A DNA stretch of 64,000 nt from Rhodobacterales bacterium (GTDB taxonomy: Bacteria; Pseudomonadota; Alphaproteobacteria; Rhizobiales; Stappiaceae). Shown here piece after piece: positions 34,634-41,998 of this stretch; the stretch's first letter is position 1, and each line of letters begins with the position of its first letter. The position numbers and the translations under genes were made by a program. Below the pieces are notes generated by a model. That model did not search any database and was not told the DNA's origin. It saw only the letters and a list, made by a program, of their open reading frames with translations. Where the stretch lies: assembly GCA_008107755.1 (NCBI GenBank), contig VIRH01000085.1:1-64000 (forward strand). The letters run 5' to 3'.

Positions 34634-34774
34634 TCCTTGCAGATCTGAGAAAACGTCCTCCGGTTTGCCACCACACCTGTCAGGCCGACGTCACAGAAAA
34701 AATCTAGAAACGGCTTCTTGCCGGGCTTGGCGCCCCATCATCCGCGGACGACACCAGACCGGAGTTCCCTCAGC

Positions 34775-36199
34775 ATGACCACCGACACCCTCGCCAAGGA
34801 ACAGGAAACCCTCACCTGGACGCGGGAACCGGCGCAGGAGCCGCTGGAAGAAAACGACGAAGTGCTGGATGTCGTTCGCGAGATGATCAGGACCGGAAAG
34901 CGCGATGAGGTCGTGGAGCTCATGAAGCGCTGGGATCCGGTGGATGTCATGCAGCTCCTCACCCGGCTGCGACTGAAACTTGCCCGCAAACTCTTCCAGT
35001 GGCTGCCGGCCAATCCCTCGGTCAAGGTAATCGCGGAACTGAGGCCCGAGTACCGCTCCATCCTCATGGAAGAAACGACGCTCGAGCAGTTCCGGGACAT
35101 CCTGGCCGGTCTCGATCCGGAGGATGCGATCGAGATCCTGAACGGGTTTCCGGACGATGTCGCGGACGAACTGATCGCACGCCTTCCCGACGTCGAGGAT
35201 ATCGCGACACGTGCCGGCTACAAGGACGATAGCGCGGGCCGGATCATGGCACGCAAGTTCGTGGCACTTCCCGAGGAGTGCCTGGCCGGCGAGGCCGTGA
35301 CCCTGATGCGTGCGGAAGCCGACAGGATCAGGAAAATCTTCACCGTCTACGTCACGGGTACAAACGGCAGGCTGGCGGGAACCGTCGAGGTGGGAACCCT
35401 GCTGCTGGCCCCCGCCGACACGCAATTGAAGGACATCATGAACCGCGATGTCCTCACGGTCTCCGCCGACACCGATCAGGAGGAGGTTCTGCGGCTGGCC
35501 AGAAAGCGCGACATGCGAACTGTGCCGGTCCTTAACGGCGACGGCCAGCTGATCGGACGCATCACGCCGAAGCAGCTGACGCGGGTTGCGGCCGACGAAG
35601 CCAACGAGGACATGCTTCTCATGAGTGGTGTCTCGGGAGAGGCCCGGTCCGACGACACGGTCTACCGGATCGTTCGAGGCCGCCTCCCCTGGCTGCTGGC
35701 AGGCCTCATCGGCGCCAGCGTAGCTGCGACCGTGGTCGGCTCCTACGAAGACCAGCTCGCGAAAGCCGCGATCCTGGCCGCCTTCATACCCGTCACCATG
35801 TCGATGGCCGGCAACGCCGGTCTTCAGGCATCAGCCGTGGCGGTACAGGGGCTCGCGACCGGGGCGCTCTGGTCGGGCGACATATTCTTCAGGCTGATAA
35901 AGGAACTGATTGCCGCGCTGGTCAATGGCGCGATCGCCGGAACCATCCTTGGCTGCATGGTCATGACCGCATCCATGTTCTTGCCACTGGAAGATCCGCT
36001 GAACCTGGCCTTCGCGACCTCCATGTCGCTCCTGTGCGTCACCACGCTCGCTGCGATGGTCGGCGCCACCATTCCCATCGTGCTCGACAAGATCGGCATC
36101 GACCCGGCCATGGCGATAGGCGTTTTCATCACCTCCTCCAACGACGTCCTCGGGGTCCTCATCTTCTTCCTGATGGCAACGACGTTCTATCTAGGGTGA
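34775..36199 (+). CDS. Magnesium transporter MgtE (second copy)
   Basis: This 474-aa MgtE has the acidic N-domain (about 25-130), CBS pair (about 135-270) and five membrane helices. The pore signature reads FIPVTMSMAGNAGLQASAVA, with AGNAG in place of GGNAG in the first copy, and the last-helix Asp is kept (TSSNDVLGV). The two proteins differ strongly overall, so they are old paralogues. It follows Anbu in the same direction after 141 bases; whether it belongs to that transcript is open. The ATG at 34775 was chosen over a frame start 57 bases earlier. No magnesium riboswitch was recognised upstream. Confidence 0.92.
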   Translation: MTTDTLAKEQETLTWTREPAQEPLEENDEVLDVVREMIRTGKRDEVVELMKRWDPVDVMQLLTRLRLKLARKLFQWLPANPSVKVIAELRPEYRSILMEETTLEQFRDILAGLDPEDAIEILNGFPDDVADELIARLPDVEDIATRAGYKDDSAGRIMARKFVALPEECLAGEAVTLMRAEADRIRKIFTVYVTGTNGRLAGTVEVGTLLLAPADTQLKDIMNRDVLTVSADTDQEEVLRLARKRDMRTVPVLNGDGQLIGRITPKQLTRVAADEANEDMLLMSGVSGEARSDDTVYRIVRGRLPWLLAGLIGASVAATVVGSYEDQLAKAAILAAFIPVTMSMAGNAGLQASAVAVQGLATGALWSGDIFFRLIKELIAALVNGAIAGTILGCMVMTASMFLPLEDPLNLAFATSMSLLCVTTLAAMVGATIPIVLDKIGIDPAMAIGVFITSSNDVLGVLIFFLMATTFYLG

Positions 36200-36424
36200 A
36201 GAATGGAGAGAACTTTGGAGGCAAAAGGCAGGCTTCTCATCACGGGCAATTGGTTTCCGGGTTTGCGTGTCGCGGGCCTGACAGTCAGACGATCGCATTC
36301 CCGGCATCAGGAGCCGTGATGCGGGATAACGCCTCCTTTGCGAGAAGGCTGCCATGCCATGCTGACGGCAGCCTCTGAAACTGAGTGACGAACATCCGGA
36401 CGCAAGACGCGGCCAAGGCTCTCC

Positions 36425-37198
36425 TTACCCCTCCCTGAGGATCAGGGCCGCGGCGTCGAAGTCGGTGCGCTTGAGGGCTCGGATGTGGGCGGCTTCCGCG
36501 TCTTCGCCCCAGCGTTCGATGTTGAAATCCTCCTCCACATGCGCGGCGCGCCAGACGGCGTCCGTGTCGAGGCGTCCCTTCAACAGGGCAAGCGCAAGCA
36601 ACGCAGACCCGGTAAGGCTCGTGACAGTGTGAAGCGCTGCAAGGCGCAGAGGCGTTTCCTCGGCCACGTGCGACCTGTATGCGGCAAGAACCTCCGGATC
36701 CTGGGGCTTGTGCATGATGCCCTCGATCAGGACAATTCGGCCACCAAGCAGCTCTCCGGCCCAGTCAACCACCGGGTCCCACAGGCTGCGCTGCGTCTCG
36801 CCCAGGCTTTCCGGCTCATCCGCGCGGTAGCACAATGCATCATTGCCGGCGAAGCGGACAATATCGTCGGCGACCTCATCAAAGCGCACCGTGACCGCAT
36901 CCTGCGCGGAATTGGCGATCCGCGTCAGCGGCATCTTCCCCGGATCGATCTCGGTCTCCTGCGCCATCCATTCCGCGGCAACGGCAGCGCCGAGCGCATC
37001 GGTTGGCAGGAGCAGCGTTACCTTGCCCGGCGTCTTCACGGGACGACCGTCGAGATGAATGGCATAGCCACCGTCGGCCGCGACATGCGTGGCTTCCGTG
37101 TAGAACCGCTTGGGCAGTTCGCGCTTCGACAATTGACGGGCCCGCTCCTCGGGATCGCCCGAACCATTCTCATGCAGACTGTCAAGAGTATCGCGCAT
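36425..37198 (-). CDS. ATP12-family F1-ATPase assembly chaperone
   Basis: This 257-aa protein matches alphaproteobacterial ATP12. LPKRFYTEATHVAADGGYAI, HLDGRPVKTPGKVTLLLPT, AVAAEWMAQETEIDPGKMPL and VEEDFNIERWGEDAEA are family blocks. In mitochondria ATP12 binds the F1 alpha subunit before assembly, and the bacterial protein is presumed to do the same. Its start overlaps the stop codon of the HAD gene by one base, which ties the two in one transcript. ATP synthase genes themselves are not in the window. Confidence 0.92.
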   Translation of the reverse strand: MRDTLDSLHENGSGDPEERARQLSKRELPKRFYTEATHVAADGGYAIHLDGRPVKTPGKVTLLLPTDALGAAVAAEWMAQETEIDPGKMPLTRIANSAQDAVTVRFDEVADDIVRFAGNDALCYRADEPESLGETQRSLWDPVVDWAGELLGGRIVLIEGIMHKPQDPEVLAAYRSHVAEETPLRLAALHTVTSLTGSALLALALLKGRLDTDAVWRAAHVEEDFNIERWGEDAEAAHIRALKRTDFDAAALILREG

Positions 37199-37878
37199 CA
37201 GACTGTTTCCTTGTCGAAATTCAGAATTTCATCAACAGACCGATCGAGGTCTTCAAAGCTGTCGATGATCCGCTCTGCACCACCTGCGCTCAAGCGGGCG
37301 GTATCATGATAGCCCCAGGTGACACCCAGCGCATGCGCGCCCGCGGACCGGGCCATCTCCATGTCGAAACTCGTGTCGCCGATCATCAGCGTTCTGTCCG
37401 GCTCCACACCCGTTTCCGATATTGCCCGCAAGACCATGTCCGGATGCGGCTTCGAGGGCGATGTGTCCGCAGTCTGGATGGTGACGAATGTGTCGTGAAG
37501 CGAATGCGTGTCCTGAAGGTGCCGCACACCGCGCAGCGCCTTTCCGGTCGCGATCCCCAGAAGCACCTCGTCACGTGCGTGCAGCCGTTCGATCGCCTGC
37601 TTCGCGCCCGGATACAGGGGATCGACTTCCAGCCCCTGCTCGCGCCGCGAGATCTTGGAACTGCGATAGGCATCGGCCATGACCGAAACCTTGTCGAGGT
37701 GATCCGGTCCGACCAGATCGGCAAAGGCTTCCTCCAGCGATCGCCCGACAATGGAAAGTGCTGTCCGACGATCCGGCATCGGCAGCCCGACCGCTTCGAA
37801 CCCGACCGCGAGACCGTGAAGAATGGTGTTCTGGCTGTCGACGAGCGTGCCGTCGACATCAAAGATGATGAGATACAT
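37198..37878 (-). CDS. HAD-IA family phosphatase
   Basis: This 226-aa phosphatase has motif I LIIFDVDGTLVDSQ, motif II GIATGKALRGV, the Lys of motif III (SKPHPDMVL) and acidic motif IV MIGDTSFDMEMA. A helical cap lies after motif I. The position just before atp12 and after rluC is conserved across many Hyphomicrobiales, where it is annotated as a phosphoglycolate-type phosphatase; the true substrate is unknown. ATG 37878 begins the HAD fold; a much longer frame upstream has no support. Confidence 0.88.
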   Translation of the reverse strand: MYLIIFDVDGTLVDSQNTILHGLAVGFEAVGLPMPDRRTALSIVGRSLEEAFADLVGPDHLDKVSVMADAYRSSKISRREQGLEVDPLYPGAKQAIERLHARDEVLLGIATGKALRGVRHLQDTHSLHDTFVTIQTADTSPSKPHPDMVLRAISETGVEPDRTLMIGDTSFDMEMARSAGAHALGVTWGYHDTARLSAGGAERIIDSFEDLDRSVDEILNFDKETV

Positions 37879-38238
37879 TGAAGGGTCCCTGGCACGGCGT
37901 TCTTGCAAGCGGTGCATGTGCCGGGTTTTGCCCCTGCGGTCAAGACCGGGCGCAAGAAGGTGGCAAATTCCGCAATGGGCAAATAGTTCCCGCCTGCGAC
38001 AAATTGTACACCCTGCTTTGGATATCGCCGATTTTCGAGATGTGCCCGAAATTCGCCTCTTTAGGATGTTTCCCGAGCCAATGATGAAGAGCGCGGAGCT
38101 CGTAAACACTCTGGTTACCATGAATTGCGATAATCATCCGCGCGGGTGGGCATGAACGTTTGGGGCAAGGTTGCCGCAAAACAGTACGGAATTCGGAACG
38201 CAGCTTCGCGCTGCGCGAACAAGATTGGTTTTGTCTGA

Positions 38239-39531
38239 ATGCTTCAGAAGAAACGACACAGCGCTCGCAAGGATAACCGCACACATCAGAAGAGCGAGCG
38301 CAGGTCTCATTTCCTGCTCGCCGGTGTAACGCTGCTGATCTGCGGAGGTGCGGTCGCCGCGACACTCCTGTCTCCCGCGAGCGCACCAGGCCAGCTCCCT
38401 AGCACTGCACCCGTCGCGCAATCCCTCTCCATCGTCCAGGCGGAGCCGAACAGGACCGCTTCGGCGGAGCAACAGGCTGATGCCACGCTTTCCGACGCGT
38501 CGGCAAAGGCAGCAGATGAGAAAGACACGCGCCGTCAGTCGTTGATGGCCCTCGCCGCGGCGCGAGAAGCCGCGGACCGTGCGGAAGCCGAGCGCAAGGC
38601 GGCAGAGCTCAAGGCAGCGGCTCACCGCCATGCGCGCAAGGCGCTCGCCGAAAAGCTGGCGCGGCTCAATCTGACCACGACGTTGCTTGCAGCACAGGCA
38701 ACGTCCCGTGCGAGCGAGGAAGAAGCACGCCTTGCCGCGCTCGAACTCGCGCCCTCGGCGAAGCCTCAGCACGAAGACATCGTCGTTCAGGAGACTGTTG
38801 TTGCCGGCATCGCGTCTTCCGAAGAAGGCGAACAGGTTGTTGAAGAGCTGGAAGAAACAGCAGTGGCGGTGCTTGAGACGGAAGTTCCGGTCAAACCCGG
38901 CGCGATCCTGCCTCCGTCCCTCAAACCCGAACCGCCGCGCCGTTCCGCGCCGGCCGTTGCAAGCAAGCCGAAGTCTGAAGAGCCCGAAAATTCCGGCTCG
39001 ACCGTCCTAGCCTATGCCAATCCAGGCAATCCTGAGGAAGAGAACAACGGCGTCTTCAGTGGCATAGGGAAACTGTTCGGTGGGGGATCCAACGCCAGAG
39101 CCGGTGACGGCGTCGCAGTCTATGACATCAGCGCAGCCACCGTTCACATGCCGGACGGCACCAAACTGGAAGCGCATTCCGGCATTGGTCACCGCATGGA
39201 CAATCCCAAATACGCCCACGTGAAGAACTACGGCCCGACACCGCCGAATGTCTACAAGCTGCGCATGCGTGAACGGCGTTTCCACGGCGTCGAAGCAATC
39301 CGGATGCTGCCTTACGACAAAGGGGCGATGAAAGGCCGGGACGGCATGCTGACCCACACCCGCCTCCTGCGCAGTTCGATCGGCTCCCATGGCTGCGTCG
39401 CCTTCAAGGACTACAACAAGTTCCTGACCGCTTTCAAACGGGGCAAGATCCATACGCTGATCGTGGTTCCGGCCATGAACAAGCTTCCGCGCTACGTGGC
39501 GATGATGGAACGGCGCGGCAACGCATCATAA
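38239..39531 (+). CDS. DUF2778 (L,D-transpeptidase-like) protein with membrane anchor
   Basis: This 430-aa protein has a cytosolic basic N-terminus, one membrane helix (about 28-48), and a long Ala/Glu/Arg helical, low-complexity linker (about 60-260). It has a C-terminal DUF2778 domain (about 300-420) that starts near VAVYDISAATVHMPDGTKLE. The domain carries LEAHSGIGHRMDNPKYAHV and SSIGSHGCVAFKDYNKF, giving His and Cys of an L,D-transpeptidase-like site. Such domains cut or crosslink peptidoglycan stem peptides, and are also used in a type VI effector family (Tlde1), but the membrane anchor here suggests a housekeeping wall role. It interrupts the conserved rluC-HAD pair, on the opposite strand. 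Confidence 0.85.
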   Translation: MLQKKRHSARKDNRTHQKSERRSHFLLAGVTLLICGGAVAATLLSPASAPGQLPSTAPVAQSLSIVQAEPNRTASAEQQADATLSDASAKAADEKDTRRQSLMALAAAREAADRAEAERKAAELKAAAHRHARKALAEKLARLNLTTTLLAAQATSRASEEEARLAALELAPSAKPQHEDIVVQETVVAGIASSEEGEQVVEELEETAVAVLETEVPVKPGAILPPSLKPEPPRRSAPAVASKPKSEEPENSGSTVLAYANPGNPEEENNGVFSGIGKLFGGGSNARAGDGVAVYDISAATVHMPDGTKLEAHSGIGHRMDNPKYAHVKNYGPTPPNVYKLRMRERRFHGVEAIRMLPYDKGAMKGRDGMLTHTRLLRSSIGSHGCVAFKDYNKFLTAFKRGKIHTLIVVPAMNKLPRYVAMMERRGNAS

Positions 39532-39604
39532 GCGGCTTGCAGCGGGTCGAGGGACGGGCTATGCCCCAGCGCAAGCCCTTCCCCGTTCCGGCCCGGAGAC
39601 GACC

Positions 39605-39775
39605 TTGCTGAAGATCTTCCTGCTGCTCGCCTTCCTCATTGCCGCAATCCAGGTGATCAAACCGCTCGGTTGGCCAGGACTGAGGAAACGCTCGGACGCC
39701 TGGAAACTGGTCGCAGGCGTGGTCGCGTTCACCTTTGCCTCCGTCATCCTGAGCGCATTGTTTCAAGGGCTTTGA
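39605..39775 (+). CDS. Small two-helix membrane protein (56 aa), TTG start
   Basis: A 56-codon frame, too short for usual length filters, encodes LLKIFLLLAFLIAAIQVIKP, then LGWPGLRKRSDAWKLV and a second hydrophobic run ending ASVILSALFQGL. The start TTG follows GGAG at six bases. The layout is helix, short basic loop with GWPGLRKR and DAWK, helix. Similar small membrane proteins of unknown function occur in Hyphomicrobiales. It is 73 bases downstream of the DUF2778 gene, likely cotranscribed. Confidence 0.7.
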   Translation: MLKIFLLLAFLIAAIQVIKPLGWPGLRKRSDAWKLVAGVVAFTFASVILSALFQGL

Positions 39776-40044
39776 GCATAGAGCCGCCACAGAACGTGGT
39801 CGCTCCGCGGGAAAATCGCATCAGAAGAGCCGACGCCAAAGAACCCCGCCTTCGCCGGGCACTTTGATCCGCCCGGAATACCAGCAACGTCACAGATTGT
39901 TCTGACAGCAAACGGGAATGCAGGCGAATTAGCTGCGGTGCCCGGCAAGACCGGGCATCCTGTGGTGTGCCCATTGCCGATCGTCGCAGCGAAACCGACC
40001 TCGAAAGACCAGAACTTCGGAGGGAGCGTTCCGGAAACGCCCGT

Positions 40045-40346
40045 CTAGAGCCCTTCCCGGTCATCTTGAAGCATTTGATGGCTTTTGACGGTCCGCTCGG
40101 CAAGGCGCGTCGCGAAGTGCGATGCGGTGCATCGTGCAAGCGGCGCAACGCTGACGATGGGCCGTCAAAAGCCACCCGGCTCGGGAAAATTCGAACTGAA
40201 AGTCAATCTCTTGGGGCCAGACAAAAATGGTCCCTGGCTTATTTGGATTACGCTTGAGGTGGGCAGAACCGCTGCACCCAATCCTCCTTGCCAGAGATCA
40301 ATTTTGGCTCGGTCAAATGATTCAATATGACCGGGAAAGGCTCTAG
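40045..40346. repeat. 302-bp element with 34-bp terminal inverted repeats (MITE-like)
   Basis: The termini 40045-40078 and 40313-40346 are inverted copies with 31 of 34 bases matching. Both start with CTAGAGCC and share TTCCCGGTCAT. No coding frame fits a transposase, so it resembles a miniature non-autonomous element or dispersed palindrome. Its right end overlaps the last codons and the TAG stop of rluC. It starts after a further 270 bases (39776-40044) in which I see no gene. Confidence 0.85.
40079..40174. repeat. Nested 96-bp imperfect palindrome
   Basis: The outer arms TGGCTTTTGACGG (40079-40091) and CCGTCAAAAGCCA (40162-40174) are perfect inverted copies over 13 bases. The inner arms are partly complementary down to a GATGC/GCATC tip. 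It sits directly inside the left end of the larger element and would form a long hairpin if transcribed. Confidence 0.8.
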
Positions 40347-41362
40347 CGCTTGATCAGCGTCTCGTCGGGATCGTCGACTTCCGGATCGTAATCCGTCGCG
40401 TCGAAGCCCAGAAGGTTCCAGGTCTGCTGCATATGCGGCGGCAACGGTGCGGAAACGTCGATCTTGCCGTTTCCGGACGGATGCGGAATGACGATCCGGC
40501 GTGCCAAGAGGTGCAGACGGTTCTGGATGCCGCCGGGCAGCTCCCAGTTTTCGATATTGAAATACTTGTCGTCACCAATGATCGGATGGCCGATATGGGC
40601 CGCATGGGCTCTCAGCTGGTGCGTCCGCCCCGTCACCGGCTTCATGGTGACCCAGGAAAGCTTCTGGCCGGATTTTTCGAAGACCGAGTAGAGCGAGACC
40701 GCATGCTGGGCTTCGTCTTCGCCCTGACGGACGACCTGCATCCGCTCTTCATCGTCATTGCGCGCCAGGAAGGTCGAAATTCGCCCCTGGAATGGCTTGG
40801 GAACGCCGGCAAGGATCGTCCAATAGACCTTCTGGGTGTTGCGGTGCCGGAACGACTTGGTGAGTTCCTGCGCCGCCTGACGCGTGCGCGCCACCAGGAT
40901 GATCCCGGAGGTTTCCCGGTCAAGACGGTGTACGAGACGCGGCTTGTTGCCCTTGCGGTCGGTGAACGCCTCCAGCATGCCGTCGAGATGGCGCTTGAGC
41001 CCCGACCCGCCCTGAACGGCCAGACCCGCAGGCTTGTTGAGAACCATCACCTGATTGTCCTCGTAAAGCAGCATATCCTCGATGGCCTTGCGGTCGTCGG
41101 CAATCAGCTTCGTGGACTTGGGCCGGGCGTTCTTCTTGTCGTCCGCCGGCAGTTCGACGCCCAGGGGCGGAATACGAACCATCTGACCCTTGGCCACACG
41201 GGTACTGGCTTCCGCCCTCTTGCCGTCGAGCCGCACCTGCCCGGTTCTCAGCAGCTTTTGCAAGCGTCCGAACCCCAGTCCGGGAAAGTGGGTCTTGAAC
41301 CAACGGTCAAGGCGCATGCCCGCCTCGTCGGCGGTCACTGTTTTCTGTTCAATCGCGGACAT
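40343..41362 (-). CDS. rluC: RluA-family 23S rRNA pseudouridine synthase (RluC-like)
   Basis: This 339-aa protein has an S4 RNA-binding domain (about 10-75, GMRLDRWFKTHFPGLGFGRL, QKLLRTGQVRLDGKRA) and the pseudouridine synthase domain. Its catalytic motif LVHRLDRETSGIILVART contains the Asp, and KPVTGRTHQLRAHAAHIGHP is also typical. RluC modifies positions in 23S rRNA; RluD-like or RluA-like specificity cannot be excluded. The extension after residue 315 is acidic. The gene ends with TAG in the terminal inverted repeat of the adjacent element. The ATG at 41362 precedes the S4 domain. Confidence 0.9.
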   Translation of the reverse strand: MSAIEQKTVTADEAGMRLDRWFKTHFPGLGFGRLQKLLRTGQVRLDGKRAEASTRVAKGQMVRIPPLGVELPADDKKNARPKSTKLIADDRKAIEDMLLYEDNQVMVLNKPAGLAVQGGSGLKRHLDGMLEAFTDRKGNKPRLVHRLDRETSGIILVARTRQAAQELTKSFRHRNTQKVYWTILAGVPKPFQGRISTFLARNDDEERMQVVRQGEDEAQHAVSLYSVFEKSGQKLSWVTMKPVTGRTHQLRAHAAHIGHPIIGDDKYFNIENWELPGGIQNRLHLLARRIVIPHPSGNGKIDVSAPLPPHMQQTWNLLGFDATDYDPEVDDPDETLIKR

Positions 41363-41498
41363 TTTTTTCTCGGTTTCAGCGGTCAGGCCGCTTGGTCCTG
41401 GCTCCGCCAATCGGCTTTCGGGCTATGGCGCCGGACGGAAAATCGTTGCCGAGCGTATAGGCGGATTTGGCCCGAAAGGAAAGGAAAACTTGGATTTT

Positions 41499-41882
41499 CT
41501 ACTGCGCGAGGTGCCTCATGAGCATGAGCCCGGAAAAGACTGCGACGATCGAAAGAACCACCGACACCAGCACATAAAACAGCGCCAGGTGAACATCTCC
41601 CCGCTCCCACAGAACTGACGTGTCCAGCGAGAATGCGGAAAAGGTTGTGAACCCGCCCAGAAATCCGGTGGCGACGAAATACCGAAGCGCCTGCAGGTTT
41701 CCAGTCTCGTGATGGATCAGCCAGCCGACGAAAAGGCCCATGATCAGCGAGCCGACCACATTGACCGTCAATGTCCCGACCGGAAAGCCCGGACCGAACA
41801 TGCGAAGTGTCGCAAGAGACACCAGATGCCTGCCACCGGCCCCCAGACCGCCGCCGAGCATGATGAGAAGAAGATGGTACAA
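41499..41882 (-). CDS. crcB: Fluoride exporter CrcB/Fluc
   Basis: This 127-aa protein has four membrane helices in a dual-topology channel. Signature segments are LGGGLGAGGRHLVSLATLR, FPVGTLTVNVVGSLIMGLFV and FVATGFLGGFTTFSAFSLDT, with the conserved Asn in TVNVVGS and the Phe box FTTFSAF. It exports fluoride to lower its toxicity. Lying 136 bases upstream of rluC, it fits the conserved crcB-rluC-HAD-atp12 order. I could not identify a fluoride riboswitch upstream. Confidence 0.95.
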   Translation of the reverse strand: MYHLLLIMLGGGLGAGGRHLVSLATLRMFGPGFPVGTLTVNVVGSLIMGLFVGWLIHHETGNLQALRYFVATGFLGGFTTFSAFSLDTSVLWERGDVHLALFYVLVSVVLSIVAVFSGLMLMRHLAQ

Positions 41883-41998
41883 GAGAGAGACCCGCTTTCG
41901 TTGATAGGGCGACAGCCGCAGGACCGGACCCGCTGTTCATGGGTTATCCAGATGGCAGGCCCACCGTCAAGCCCGGTTCGTGGGCAGAAACGGCGCGA

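Noticed and set aside
34634..34774. Magnesium riboswitch or uORF control upstream of the second mgtE
   Set aside because: The 141-base gap has no recognisable M-box core and no terminator before the start codon.
36345..36374. Hairpin after the second mgtE
   Set aside because: GGCTGCC and GGCAGCC can pair, but there is no T-run on either strand, so it is not called as a terminator.
41883..41998. Fluoride riboswitch upstream of crcB
   Set aside because: The gap was searched by eye for the fluoride aptamer core and pseudoknot. No convincing match was seen, so none is listed.
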